Origin: an uncultured Oscillospiraceae bacterium
GTDB lineage: Bacteria > Bacillota > Clostridia > Oscillospirales > Oscillospiraceae
Direction: 5' to 3'
Assembly (NCBI GenBank): GCA_910587255.1
Contig: CAJUKT010000053.1
Span: 1 to 56,216 of the forward strand
Length of the DNA stretch: 56,216 nucleotides
Made by a program: the position numbers and the translations under genes. Position 1 is the stretch's first letter, and each line of letters begins with the position of its first letter. This document shows, one piece after another, positions 26,899 to 35,726 of this stretch. Under the pieces are notes generated by a model. That model searched no databases. It was given only the letters and a program-made list of their open reading frames with translations, and was not told the origin of the DNA.

Positions 26899-28620
26899 AT
26901 GCCCGATCTGAAAATACCAGAAGCCCAGGAAGAACTGAAAACGGAGCAGCTCCCTGAGCAGGCTCCCGCGCAAGCGCCGGAGGAAACCCCGAAGAAAGAG
27001 CCGTGGGAGGCCCCCAACCCCAAAAAGAAGGTGAAGACCGCAGCGGAAAAGAAAAAGCTGGTCAAGCGCGTTGTCGCCGGTGTGACGGCGGCGGCGGTGC
27101 TGGGCGGAATTATTTTCGGCATGTGGTTTGTGGTATTCCGCAAGGACGATTCCCTGGGGGATATTTACGCCGAACCGGCCTACATAGGGTCCATTCAGAG
27201 TACGGTGGAGGGCAGCGGCAACGCCACAGCCAAGGAGACGGCCACCGTCACCATCCCCGCCAACGGCACCGTGGAGCAGGTCCTGGTGGCCCAGGGGGAT
27301 GTGGTGAGCGCGGGCCAGCCGCTGTTCTCTGTGTACAGCCAGGCCGCGCAGGAGGCGCTGGCCAGCGCCCAGCAGCAGATGGACTCGCTGAACAGCAAGC
27401 TGGCCAACCTGACGCTGACCGCCCCCTTTGCCGGAAAGCTGATGGAGGTGGCGCAGTTCAGCCCCGGTGACAACGTGGGGGAGGGCACAGAGGTGGCCAC
27501 CTTGGTGAACGATACCAAGCTGAAGCTGTCCCTCTATTTCAGCTACGCCTATGAGGACCAGGTGCGGGTGGGCCAGACCGCCCAGGTGTCCGTCCCCGCG
27601 GTGATGTACACCGGGGAGGGCACGGTGGAGCAGGTCAATAAGGTGAGCTTCATCACCCCCGAGGGGGGCGTCTATTTTGAGGCGGTGATCGCCTTCCAAA
27701 ACCCCGGGACCCTCACCGCCGAGATGGAGGCCAGCGCCTCCCTCACCGACGGGGACGGCATGCCCATCTTCCCCTATGAGCAGAGCAAGACGGAGTACTA
27801 TGAGAGCCGGAAGCTGGCCACTAAGGCGGGCGGGCCGCTGGTGAGCAGCCGCCTGCTCAACCACGCCCGGGTGGCCGCGGGGGAGGCCCTGCTCACCATG
27901 GGCTCGGAGAGCCTGGACGAGCAGCTCACCGCCGCCCAGGAGCGGCTGAGCGAGGCCCAGGCCGCCGTGGACGCCCTCAACGCCACCGCCCCCATCGACG
28001 GCACCGTCATCTCCTGTACCATCGCCGAAGGGGGCGAGGTGAAGGCGGGGGACGCGGTGGTCACCATCCAGAACACCACCGTCATGACGGTCACCATCCA
28101 GGTGGACGATCGGAACATCGGCTTCATCAAGCTGGGGGATATGATCAGCCTGTCCGACTATAACGGGAACTCCTACATGGGGACCGTCAGCAACATCGCC
28201 ATGCAGGGCGAGGCGGGCCAGGGCATGTCCACCTTCCCCGTCACGCTGGAGGTGGATAACTTCGACGGCAGCCTGTACGCCGGGGTATGGCTGAACTACT
28301 CGGTGGTTACCAGCCAGTCCAGCGACTGCGTGCTGGTGCCCACCACGGCGGTGAAGTCGGTGCTGGACGCGGAGGGGAACAAGCAGGCGGTGGTGTTTGT
28401 CCAGCGGGAGGAGCGCCCGGCGGAGGCCATCGACCTGGACGCGTCCATCACCGGCGTGCCCGGGGAGGCGGACAAATACTGGCCTGTGCCGGTGACCACC
28501 GGTATTTCCGACGCCAAGCAGGTGGAGATCATCTCCGGCGTGGAGGCGGGGGATATGGTGTTCATCAACTACACCGTGGACCCCGGAAACGGCATGGGCG
28601 GCGGCATCATGTTCGGCTGA
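26899..28620 (+). CDS. MacA-like efflux adaptor (HlyD/RND family)
   Basis: A 573-aa membrane-fusion-type adaptor. A charged cytosolic N-terminus (Pro/Glu-rich, then KKKVKTAAEKKK) precedes one transmembrane segment at about 60-80. Next come a biotinyl-lipoyl half-motif (TVEQVLVAQGDVVSAGQPLF), a short coiled-coil hairpin, a second lipoyl half (PIDGTVISCTIAEGGEVKAGDAV) and a C-terminal beta-barrel. It is longer than MacA, with an insert in the barrel. The start is ATG 26899 after AGGAGG. With the following ATPase and permease it forms a tripartite-like exporter; the substrate is unknown. Confidence 0.87.
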   Translation: MPDLKIPEAQEELKTEQLPEQAPAQAPEETPKKEPWEAPNPKKKVKTAAEKKKLVKRVVAGVTAAAVLGGIIFGMWFVVFRKDDSLGDIYAEPAYIGSIQSTVEGSGNATAKETATVTIPANGTVEQVLVAQGDVVSAGQPLFSVYSQAAQEALASAQQQMDSLNSKLANLTLTAPFAGKLMEVAQFSPGDNVGEGTEVATLVNDTKLKLSLYFSYAYEDQVRVGQTAQVSVPAVMYTGEGTVEQVNKVSFITPEGGVYFEAVIAFQNPGTLTAEMEASASLTDGDGMPIFPYEQSKTEYYESRKLATKAGGPLVSSRLLNHARVAAGEALLTMGSESLDEQLTAAQERLSEAQAAVDALNATAPIDGTVISCTIAEGGEVKAGDAVVTIQNTTVMTVTIQVDDRNIGFIKLGDMISLSDYNGNSYMGTVSNIAMQGEAGQGMSTFPVTLEVDNFDGSLYAGVWLNYSVVTSQSSDCVLVPTTAVKSVLDAEGNKQAVVFVQREERPAEAIDLDASITGVPGEADKYWPVPVTTGISDAKQVEIISGVEAGDMVFINYTVDPGNGMGGGIMFG

Positions 28621-28629
28621 GGTGGCGCC

Positions 28630-29325
28630 ATGCTCATCGACATCAAGGACCTGTATAAAATCTATAACGAGGGCCAGGAGAGCGAGGTGCGGGCGCTGGA
28701 CGGGGTATCCCTCCAGATCGACCGGGGGGAGTTTGTGGCCATCGTGGGGGCGTCCGGCTCGGGCAAGTCCACCATGATGAACGTGCTGGGCTGCCTGGAC
28801 GTGCCCACCCGGGGGGAGTACGTGCTCAACGGCACCGATGTCACCTCCCTCAAGGACAGGGAGCTGGCCCGCATCCGAAACCGGGAGATCGGCTTTATCT
28901 TCCAGGGCTATAACCTGCTCCAGGACCTGGACGCGCTGGACAACGTGATTCTTCCCCTGATCTACCGGGGCACCTCCATCTTCGAGCGGGAGGAGCTGGC
29001 CATGGCCGCCCTGGCCCGGGTGGGGATGGACGACCGGGCCCGCCACCGGCCCAGCCAGATGTCCGGCGGGCAGCAGCAGCGGGTGGCCATCGCCCGGGCC
29101 ATCGCCACCCACCCGCCCATCATCATGGCCGACGAGCCCACCGGCGCGCTGGACTCCAAAACCGGGCGGCATGTGCTGGGCATACTCCAGCAGCTCTACC
29201 GGGAGGGCACCACCATCCTGCTCATCACCCATGACGACGGCATTGCCGCCACCGCCCCCCGGGTGGTGCGGCTGTCCGACGGCAAGATCATATCCGACAA
29301 GCACCAGGAGGTGGACTGGCTGTGA
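28630..29325 (+). CDS. MacB-type ABC transporter ATP-binding protein
   Basis: A 231-aa ATPase of the MacB/LolD subfamily. Walker A GASGSGKST, Q-loop FIFQGYNLL, signature MSGGQQQRVAIARA, Walker B IIMADEPTGALDS and the switch His in LLITHDD are all intact. It lies 9 bases after the adaptor gene and overlaps the permease start by four bases (GTGA), so the stoichiometry is probably set by coupled translation. Confidence 0.95.
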   Translation: MLIDIKDLYKIYNEGQESEVRALDGVSLQIDRGEFVAIVGASGSGKSTMMNVLGCLDVPTRGEYVLNGTDVTSLKDRELARIRNREIGFIFQGYNLLQDLDALDNVILPLIYRGTSIFEREELAMAALARVGMDDRARHRPSQMSGGQQQRVAIARAIATHPPIIMADEPTGALDSKTGRHVLGILQQLYREGTTILLITHDDGIAATAPRVVRLSDGKIISDKHQEVDWL

Positions 29326-30545
29326 ACCTGATGCAGGCGTTCAAGATGGCGTTCAAGTCCATCGCGTCCAAGAAAATGCGCTCCTTCCTCACCATGCTGG
29401 GCATCATCATCGGCGTGGCCTCGGTGGTCATCATGGTGTCGGTGGTCCAGGGGCAGAACAAAAAGCAGATGGAATATCTGGAGGCCATGGGGGACAACAA
29501 AATCCAGGTCTACGCCTCCCGGTGGTACGGCTCGTCGGGGGACATCTCCGAGCTGCTGTACGAGTACTGCCTGGGGATGCAGGACCTGGTGGTGGGGGTC
29601 ACCCCCCAGATCGAGGTGTGGCAGGAGATCACCATCAAATACGGCGCCAAGACCTTTAACACCCAGAACTGGGACGACTGGGAGAAGCGCGTGTCCCTCA
29701 AGCTGGGCTCCGACCAGTTCGGGGTATGTAATAACTACACCCTGGGGGGCGGCCGGGAGCTGTCCTTCCTGGACGTGGACAAGACCAACCGGGTGTGCGT
29801 GCTGGGGGGCGGGGCGAAGAAGCTGCTCTTCGACTTTGTGGACCCGGTGGGGGAGACCATCTTCATCAACAGCCAGCCCTTCCTGGTGGTGGGCTGGTAT
29901 GAGCCCACGGGGGTGGAGGGAATGAGCGATATGGACAACGTGGTGCTGCTGCCCTACACCTTCAACCGAACCCTCAACAACAACCAGGACATCAGCCAGT
30001 ATGTGGTGAAGGCCAAGAGCGCCGCCGCCACCACCATGGCCATCGCCAAGCTGAAGGCGTTTTTGGGCGGCTTCATCACCAACGGCGAGAACGGGAACTA
30101 CGATGTGTACAGCAATAACGACTGGTCCAACCAGATGCAGGAGCAGAGCCTGATGCAGTCGCTGGTGCTGGGGGCCATCGCGGGCATCTCCCTGCTGGTG
30201 GGCGGCATCGGCATCATGAATATCATGCTGGTCACCGTCACCGAGCGCACCCGGGAGATCGGCATCCGCAAAGCCATCGGCGCGGAGCGCCGGAGCATCA
30301 TCGTGCAGTTTCTCATCGAAGCAGCGGTGATCTGCGGCATCGGCGGGCTGATCGGCATCGGCCTGGGGTGTATGGGCTCGCTCATCGCGGGGAAATTCCT
30401 GCTCCAGGGTATGATTTTGTGGCCCAGCTCGGTGATAACCATCGGGGCGTTCACCTTCTCGGTGGCGCTGGGGGTGGTGTTCGGGCTGTATCCGGCCATC
30501 AAGGCGTCCAGCCTGCAGCCGGTGGAAGCGCTCCGCGCGGAATAA
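29322..30545 (+). CDS. MacB-type ABC transporter permease (FtsX family)
   Basis: A 407-aa permease: one N-terminal transmembrane segment (MRSFLTMLGIIIGVASVVIM), a large extracytoplasmic MacB-type domain (about 45-270), then three C-terminal segments with the FtsX signature (ERTREIGIRKAIGA). It pairs with the preceding ATPase. Mechanotransmission-type MacB proteins move peptides, macrolides or lipoproteins. In a one-membrane cell, the adaptor would deliver the substrate to the wall or outside. Start GTG 29322. Confidence 0.93.
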   Translation: MNLMQAFKMAFKSIASKKMRSFLTMLGIIIGVASVVIMVSVVQGQNKKQMEYLEAMGDNKIQVYASRWYGSSGDISELLYEYCLGMQDLVVGVTPQIEVWQEITIKYGAKTFNTQNWDDWEKRVSLKLGSDQFGVCNNYTLGGGRELSFLDVDKTNRVCVLGGGAKKLLFDFVDPVGETIFINSQPFLVVGWYEPTGVEGMSDMDNVVLLPYTFNRTLNNNQDISQYVVKAKSAAATTMAIAKLKAFLGGFITNGENGNYDVYSNNDWSNQMQEQSLMQSLVLGAIAGISLLVGGIGIMNIMLVTVTERTREIGIRKAIGAERRSIIVQFLIEAAVICGIGGLIGIGLGCMGSLIAGKFLLQGMILWPSSVITIGAFTFSVALGVVFGLYPAIKASSLQPVEALRAE

Positions 30546-30559
30546 GGAGGAACGGTATT

Positions 30560-32977
30560 ATGAGACTGACAAGACAAAAGCGGGCGCTGTCCCTGCTGCT
30601 GGCCCTGGCGGCGGTGCTGTCGCTGATGGTGCTGCCCGGCGGCGCGGTCCGCTTTCTGGACGTGGATGACGCCAGGGTATCCCTGGCGGCGGACACCCTG
30701 GCCGCCCTGGGGGTGGTGGGGGGCACCGGGGATGGGAAATTCTCCCCCGAGGGGCACCTCACCCGGGCCCAGCTGTGCAAGATGGCGGTGGAGCTGCTGG
30801 GTATGCGGGAGCAGGCCGAGGCCCAGGCGTACCGCACCATTTTTGCCGACATGGGAAAGCATTGGGCCAGGGGATATGTGAACGTGGCGGCCACCACCGA
30901 GGTGCCGGAAAAGTCCGGCGTGCGGCTGATGCTGGGGCTGGGCGACGGAAGGTTCGGCCCCGACCAGATTGTTACCTATCAGGAGGCGGTCACCCTGGCC
31001 CTGCGCATCCTGGAGTATGGGACGGAGGCCAACCGGGCATGGCCCCACAGCGCGGTGGAGACCGCCGCCCTGCTGGGGCTGGACCAGGATATCCAGGTGG
31101 AGGACCCGGCCGGGCCCATCACCCGGGGACAGGCGTCGCTGCTGTTTTATAATATGCTGACCATCCCCGCCAAGGGGCAGGAAAAGCCCTGCGCGGACAA
31201 GCTGGGCCAGCTGAAGGAGGACGCTATTCTGCTCACCGCCAACGCCACCGTCAACGGCCAGGAGGGCTGGGCGGTGGTGGCCCAGGAGGACGCCACCCAG
31301 ACCTACCCGTGCGCCGGCTCGGTGGACCAGGCCCTGATGGGCAAGCGGGGGTGGGCCATGCTGGACAAGGAGGGGCGGTTTATCACCCTGCTGCCCGACG
31401 AATCCTCCTCCGTCACCGCTGCGGTGGAGCGCAAGCAGGCGTACTACCTCTATCTCAAGGGCCAGGGGCGGTATACCCTGTCGGAGGACACCCCGGTATA
31501 CACCGGCTCGGCCTACGACGCGGGGGTGACCACCTATAAGGAGTACATGGCCAACCTGCGCGCCGGGGATCTGGTGACCCTTTATCTGGACGAGCGGGGC
31601 CAGGTGGCGGGGCTGTACCGGGCGGAGGCGTCCACCGAGACCAGCTTCATTATCGTCCGGGGCAGGACGGCCAACTACGGCACCTTCCGCTCCATCACCA
31701 ACGGGGAGCAGGGCTATGCGGTGCGCAAAAACGGGGCCACTGTCCCCCTGAGCGCCATCAAGCAGTACGACGTGGCCACCTATGACCCGGTGAATAAGGT
31801 GCTGGAGGTGTGCGATGTCCGGCTGACGTGCATGTATGAGAACGCCTCGCCCTCCCCCGGCTCGCCCAGCAAGGTCACCGCGGCGGGCGGCAACCAGTTC
31901 GATGTGATGGCGGACGGCATCAGCTCCTTCGCCGGGCGTAAGATCGGCGACCAGATCACCCTGATGTTCACCGCCAGCGGCAAGGTGGCCGGGGTGCTGC
32001 CCAAGGAGGCAGACAATGTCACCTCCTTGGCCCTGGGCGTGCAGACGACGGTGGGGAAGGAAGAAAAATTCCAGGTGCTGGGCTGCAAGCTGACGCTGAT
32101 GGGCGGCGTTTTGAGGGACGGGGCACAGCCTGGGGATATCCTCAACGCGTCCTCCGCCCACCGGGGAGATCTGGCCCTAACCCCGGCGGGGACGAAGACC
32201 AACTCCAAGTTCAACACGGCGGATATGCTCCTGGACAAGATGCGCGTGAGCTCCGGCGTGCAGGTTTACGAGCAGACCCTGAACGGGATGGAGCTGAGGA
32301 GCCTGCCCGAGCTGCCCGCCACCGTCACCGTCTCCCAGTACCACAGGGACAACTCGGGGCTGGTGGATCTCATTATCGTCAACGGCTACTCGGGCGATGG
32401 GTACAAATATGGGCGGATTGACGCGGTGACCGGCTATGAGCTGGCGAAAACCTTCGCGAGCGGTAAGACCAGATGGGTGCTGAGAACCGTGCAGGGGCTG
32501 CTGTTCACCAGGAAGGACGGCTCCAAGACCTATCCCCCCATTGCGGGCGCATACCACGCCAGCGGCTACGGGACCGTGCTGGAGTACGAGGGCAGCTTTG
32601 CCGGCGTCACCTACCTGGAGGCCATCGAAAACGTGAACTCCTCCGACTTCTTCACCCAGGAGGGCGTGACCTATGTGCGCACCAAGAAGGGCGTGTTCCC
32701 GGTGGCCGAGGACGTGCAGTGCTTCAACGGCGCCGCATCGGGCGACCAGACCTCCGCGCCGCCCGCATGGGTACAGCAGATTCTGGCCAACGGCGGCGTG
32801 TGGGACAGCGAGCAGCCGCCCGTGGGAGCGGAGGAAGGGTCGTTCTGGTCCCCCGATACCGGCGATATCAAGGCCATTGTGTTTGACAGCCTGGGCGAGT
32901 GCCGCAACTTCTCCGACACCGTTACGGTCTATATCGACAGCAGGGGCCGCCAGGTGCGGGTGGTGGAGGCCAAGTGA
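30560..32977 (+). CDS. secreted SLH-domain protein
   Basis: An 805-aa protein with a signal peptide (RLTRQKRALSLLLALAAVL..GGA). Three S-layer-homology repeats cover about 30-200: FLDVDDARVSLAADTLAALGVVGG, a second containing IFADMGKHWARGYVNVA, and a third ending ITRGQASLLFYNML. The remaining ~600 residues have a repetitive beta-rich look but match no domain I know. It is the fourth gene of the MacAB operon (14 bases after the permease, AAGGAGGA present). SLH domains bind pyruvylated cell-wall polymers, so it probably sits on the wall beside the exporter; a physical partnership is inference. Confidence 0.87.
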   Translation: MRLTRQKRALSLLLALAAVLSLMVLPGGAVRFLDVDDARVSLAADTLAALGVVGGTGDGKFSPEGHLTRAQLCKMAVELLGMREQAEAQAYRTIFADMGKHWARGYVNVAATTEVPEKSGVRLMLGLGDGRFGPDQIVTYQEAVTLALRILEYGTEANRAWPHSAVETAALLGLDQDIQVEDPAGPITRGQASLLFYNMLTIPAKGQEKPCADKLGQLKEDAILLTANATVNGQEGWAVVAQEDATQTYPCAGSVDQALMGKRGWAMLDKEGRFITLLPDESSSVTAAVERKQAYYLYLKGQGRYTLSEDTPVYTGSAYDAGVTTYKEYMANLRAGDLVTLYLDERGQVAGLYRAEASTETSFIIVRGRTANYGTFRSITNGEQGYAVRKNGATVPLSAIKQYDVATYDPVNKVLEVCDVRLTCMYENASPSPGSPSKVTAAGGNQFDVMADGISSFAGRKIGDQITLMFTASGKVAGVLPKEADNVTSLALGVQTTVGKEEKFQVLGCKLTLMGGVLRDGAQPGDILNASSAHRGDLALTPAGTKTNSKFNTADMLLDKMRVSSGVQVYEQTLNGMELRSLPELPATVTVSQYHRDNSGLVDLIIVNGYSGDGYKYGRIDAVTGYELAKTFASGKTRWVLRTVQGLLFTRKDGSKTYPPIAGAYHASGYGTVLEYEGSFAGVTYLEAIENVNSSDFFTQEGVTYVRTKKGVFPVAEDVQCFNGAASGDQTSAPPAWVQQILANGGVWDSEQPPVGAEEGSFWSPDTGDIKAIVFDSLGECRNFSDTVTVYIDSRGRQVRVVEAK

Positions 32978-33019
32978 CCGGCCGCAGGAACAAGCCCATT
33001 GAGAAAGGAAGAGATACCC

Positions 33020-34294
33020 ATGAATTTTGATACCAACTGTCTCCACGCGGGCTACCGGCCCGGCAGCGGGGAGCCCCGGAACATCCCCATCATCCAGTCC
33101 ACCACCTTCCGCTACGAGACCAGCGAGGAGATGGGCAGGCTGTTCGACCTGGAGGCGGCGGGCTACTTCTACACCCGGCTGCAAAACCCCACCAGCGACG
33201 CGGTGGCCGCCCGGCTGTGCGCCCTGGAGGGGGGGACGGCGGCCATGCTGCTCTCCTCGGGGCAGGCGGCCTCCTTCTTCTCCATCTTCAACATCGCCTC
33301 GGCGGGGGACCATGTGGTGTCCTCCACCGCCATCTACGGCGGCACCTATAACCTGTTCGCCGTCACCATGAAGCGCATGGGCATCGAGTTCACCTTTGTG
33401 GACCCGGACTGCACCGAGGACGAGCTGAACGCCGCGTTCCGGCCCAACACCCGCGCCCTGTTTGGCGAGACCATCGCCAACCCGGCCTTGACGGTGCTGG
33501 ACATTGAGAAATTCGCCCGCGCCGCCCACGCCCACGGCGTACCCCTCATTGTGGACAACACCTTTGCCACCCCGGCGCTGTGCCGGCCCTTTGAGTGGGG
33601 GGCGGACATCGTGATCCACTCCACCACCAAATATCTGGACGGCCACGCCGCCGCCGTGGGGGGCGCCATCGTGGACTCGGGCAGGTTCGACTGGGAGGCC
33701 CACGCGGACAAGTACCCCGGCCTCACCACCCCGGACGAGAGCTACCATGGGGTGACGTATACCAAGAAGTTCGGCCAGGGGGGCGCGTATATCACCAAGG
33801 CCACCGCCCAGCTCATGCGGGACTTCGGCTCCACCCCCGCCCCCATGAACGCGTGGCTGCTGGGCATGGGCATCGAGACCCTGCCCCTGCGCATGGCCCG
33901 GCACTGCTCCAACGCCCAGGGGGTGGCGGAGTACCTCCGGGGGCATGAGAAGGTGGCCTGGGTGCGCTACGCCGGGCTGCCCGGGGACAAATATCACGCG
34001 CTGGCCCAAAAGTATCTGCCTAAGGGCTGCTGCGGCGTGGTGTCCTTCGGGGTGAAGGGGGGCCGGGCCGCCGCCGAGCGGTTTATGGCGGGGCTCAAGC
34101 TGGCCTCCATCGCCACCCATGTGGCGGACGCCAAGACCTGCGTGCTCCACCCCGCCTCCGCCACCCACCGGCAGATGAACGACGCGGAGCTGGCCGCCGC
34201 CGGGGTGGCCCCCGACCTGGTGCGCTTCTCCGTGGGGCTGGAGGACCTGGACGACCTGATCCAGGACCTGGCCCAGGCGCTGGAGGAAGCGTGA
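33020..34294 (+). CDS. metY: O-acetylhomoserine sulfhydrylase (MetY-like)
   Basis: A 424-aa PLP enzyme of the Cys/Met-metabolism family. It would form homocysteine (or cysteine) from O-acetylhomoserine and sulfide. The PLP lysine is Lys204 in HSTTKYLDGH. Other family marks are YTRLQNPTSDAV, SGQAASFFSIFNIASAGDHVV and the C-terminal HPASATHRQM and VRFSVGLEDLDDL. The length and motifs favour MetY over MetB or MetC. The start is ATG 33020 with AAAGGAAGAG upstream. Confidence 0.9.
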   Translation: MNFDTNCLHAGYRPGSGEPRNIPIIQSTTFRYETSEEMGRLFDLEAAGYFYTRLQNPTSDAVAARLCALEGGTAAMLLSSGQAASFFSIFNIASAGDHVVSSTAIYGGTYNLFAVTMKRMGIEFTFVDPDCTEDELNAAFRPNTRALFGETIANPALTVLDIEKFARAAHAHGVPLIVDNTFATPALCRPFEWGADIVIHSTTKYLDGHAAAVGGAIVDSGRFDWEAHADKYPGLTTPDESYHGVTYTKKFGQGGAYITKATAQLMRDFGSTPAPMNAWLLGMGIETLPLRMARHCSNAQGVAEYLRGHEKVAWVRYAGLPGDKYHALAQKYLPKGCCGVVSFGVKGGRAAAERFMAGLKLASIATHVADAKTCVLHPASATHRQMNDAELAAAGVAPDLVRFSVGLEDLDDLIQDLAQALEEA

Positions 34295-34469
34295 GGACAG
34301 ACCCATAGGGAAAGCCTGGAGCGGGGCGAGGGTAAAGGGCCCGGCTTCGCCCGGCGGGACTGGGCTTTGCCTGAGACGCGGCGAAAGCGGCCCGGCCATG
34401 GGCCCAATCCAAGCGTGACACCTGGTATAAGGTTTTTGGCTATAAAAGAGGGCGGCCCTGCCGCCCTCT
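34295..34469. other. intergenic region after metY
   Basis: About 175 bp without an ORF. It contains a GGGCCCGGC-TTCG-CCCGGC type hairpin near 34340-34365. At 34448-34469 lies the first copy of the hairpin GAGGGCGGCCC-TGCCGCCCTC, which recurs at 34672-34693. Confidence 0.5.
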
Positions 34470-34672
34470 GAGCTTGTGGAAAAAGCCTCGCAGAGTTCGC
34501 GCCCGCAGGCGCGAAGAAAATGGAATCCGTTTTCCCCGGCGACATGTGCGTCGGGGAAAACACTTCTCGGCCGAACAGTGTGCGAGTTGGCCGCCTCAGG
34601 CGGACAGCGAGTGCGCGCATGAGGCCGCAGCTGTTCCCGTCGGAAAAGGCAAAGCCTTTTTCGACGGACTGA
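34470..34672 (-). repeat. 203-bp multi-hairpin repeat, copy B
   Basis: Inverted copy of 19888-20090 with the same length (203 bp). Differences are scattered substitutions, several in loops, and paired changes in the first stem. It is bounded on both sides by near-identical GAGGGCGGC..GCCCTC terminator hairpins that are unlike those flanking copy A. Confidence 0.9.
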
Positions 34673-34698
34673 GAGGGCGGCTCTGCCGCCCTCTTTTT
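34671..34698 (+). terminator. terminator hairpin following repeat copy B
   Basis: GAGGGCGGCTC-TGCCGCCCTC hairpin followed by TTTTTT, matching the T-less copy at 34448-34469. Confidence 0.82.
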
Positions 34699-34720
34699 TC
34701 TTAAGATTTTGTAAAAAGCC

Positions 34721-34751
34721 TTGACATTACACCCTGTGGAAGGTGTACCAT
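34721..34751 (+). promoter_or_regulatory. MerR-type promoter with 19-bp spacer and operator dyad
   Basis: TTGACA (34721-34726) and TACCAT (34746-34751) are 19 bp apart. The spacer holds a perfect dyad TACACC (34728-34733) / GGTGTA (34742-34747). Overlong spacers with a dyad are the hallmark of promoters activated by DNA distortion by MerR proteins; the gene directly downstream is a MerR regulator. Confidence 0.78.
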
Positions 34752-34775
34752 GTCCCCAACGAGGGAGGGAAGACG

Positions 34776-35426
34776 ATGAAGATCAATCAGGTGGAGCAGC
34801 TGGTGGGCATCACCAAGGGGAATATCCGCTTCTATGAAAAGGAGGGGCTGCTCACCCCCGGGCGCAACAATGAGAACGGCTACCGGGACTACAGCGACGC
34901 CGACGTGGCGTGGCTGAAAAAAATCAAGCTGCTGCGGATGCTGGACGTGCCCATCGAGGAGATCCTGCGGCTGAAATCCGGGGCGCTGACCCTGGAGGAC
35001 GCCATGGGACGGCATATGATCCAGCTCCAGCGCAGGCAGGCCAACCTGGAGGCGGCCCAGGGCGTGTGCGCCCAGATCAGGGACAGCCGCAGCCAGCTGG
35101 ACGCGCTGGACGCCGACGGGGTGCTGGAGAGCATGGAGCGGCAGGAACAGGAGGGGACAAAATTTATGAACGTGGGAAAACAGGATAAGCTGACCCGGTA
35201 CGTCAGCCCCGTGGGGGCGGCGGTGGTGGTGCTGGCAATGATGGCGGCGTTTATCGCCCTGATCGTGTGGGGCTTCACCGTCTCGCCGGAGGACGCGCCC
35301 CCCATCGGGGTGATCATCGGGCTGGCCGTCATCCCGGTGGTCGTCATCATCGGGGTGCTGGCGGCGCTGTACCAGCGCATCAAGCAGATTAGAGGAGGGG
35401 AAGAGGATGCTGCTGCTCAATATTGA
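34776..35426 (+). CDS. MerR-family regulator with C-terminal membrane anchor
   Basis: A 216-aa protein. The N-terminus is a MerR winged helix (VEQLVGITKGNIRFYEKEGLLTP, then GYRDYSDADV) with a long dimerisation coiled coil (about 70-125). Two strong hydrophobic segments follow (about 146-168 and 178-200) with a charged tail. The MerR effector domain is absent, so the signal may be membrane-linked. The start is ATG 34776 after GAGGGAGGG. Probably autoregulated through the 19-bp-spacer promoter. Overlaps the YbjQ gene by 20 bases. Confidence 0.85.
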   Translation: MKINQVEQLVGITKGNIRFYEKEGLLTPGRNNENGYRDYSDADVAWLKKIKLLRMLDVPIEEILRLKSGALTLEDAMGRHMIQLQRRQANLEAAQGVCAQIRDSRSQLDALDADGVLESMERQEQEGTKFMNVGKQDKLTRYVSPVGAAVVVLAMMAAFIALIVWGFTVSPEDAPPIGVIIGLAVIPVVVIIGVLAALYQRIKQIRGGEEDAAAQY

Positions 35427-35721
35427 CCATATCCCCGGCCGGGAGATTGAGGCGCTGTCCCTGGTGAAGGGCTCGGTGGTGCAGTGCAAGAGCTTCGGAA
35501 AGGATTTTATGGCCGGGATGAAGACCTTTGTGGGCGGCGAGATCGAGAGCTATACCGCCATGCTCAACGAGGCCCGGCAGCTGGCCACCAAGCGGATGGT
35601 GGACGAGGCGGAAGCCCTGGGGGCGGACGCGGTGGTCAATGTCCGCTACGCCTCCGCGTCCATCATGCAGGGGGCGGCGGAGATCACCGTGTACGGCACG
35701 GCGGTGAAGTACAGGGGGTGA
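35407..35721 (+). CDS. YbjQ/UPF0145 family protein
   Basis: A 104-aa protein of the YbjQ family (putative heavy-metal-binding, function unproved). The conserved IESYTAMLNEARQLATKRMVDEAEALGADAVVNVRY stretch makes up most of the protein. Its coupling to a membrane-anchored MerR regulator suggests a stress or metal-related role, which is inference. Confidence 0.88.
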   Translation: MLLLNIDHIPGREIEALSLVKGSVVQCKSFGKDFMAGMKTFVGGEIESYTAMLNEARQLATKRMVDEAEALGADAVVNVRYASASIMQGAAEITVYGTAVKYRG

Positions 35722-35726
35722 TCCTG

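Noticed and set aside
26260..29304. A 1014-codon minus-strand frame across the MacAB genes
   Set aside because: It runs antisense to three genes with clear motifs and has low-complexity composition.
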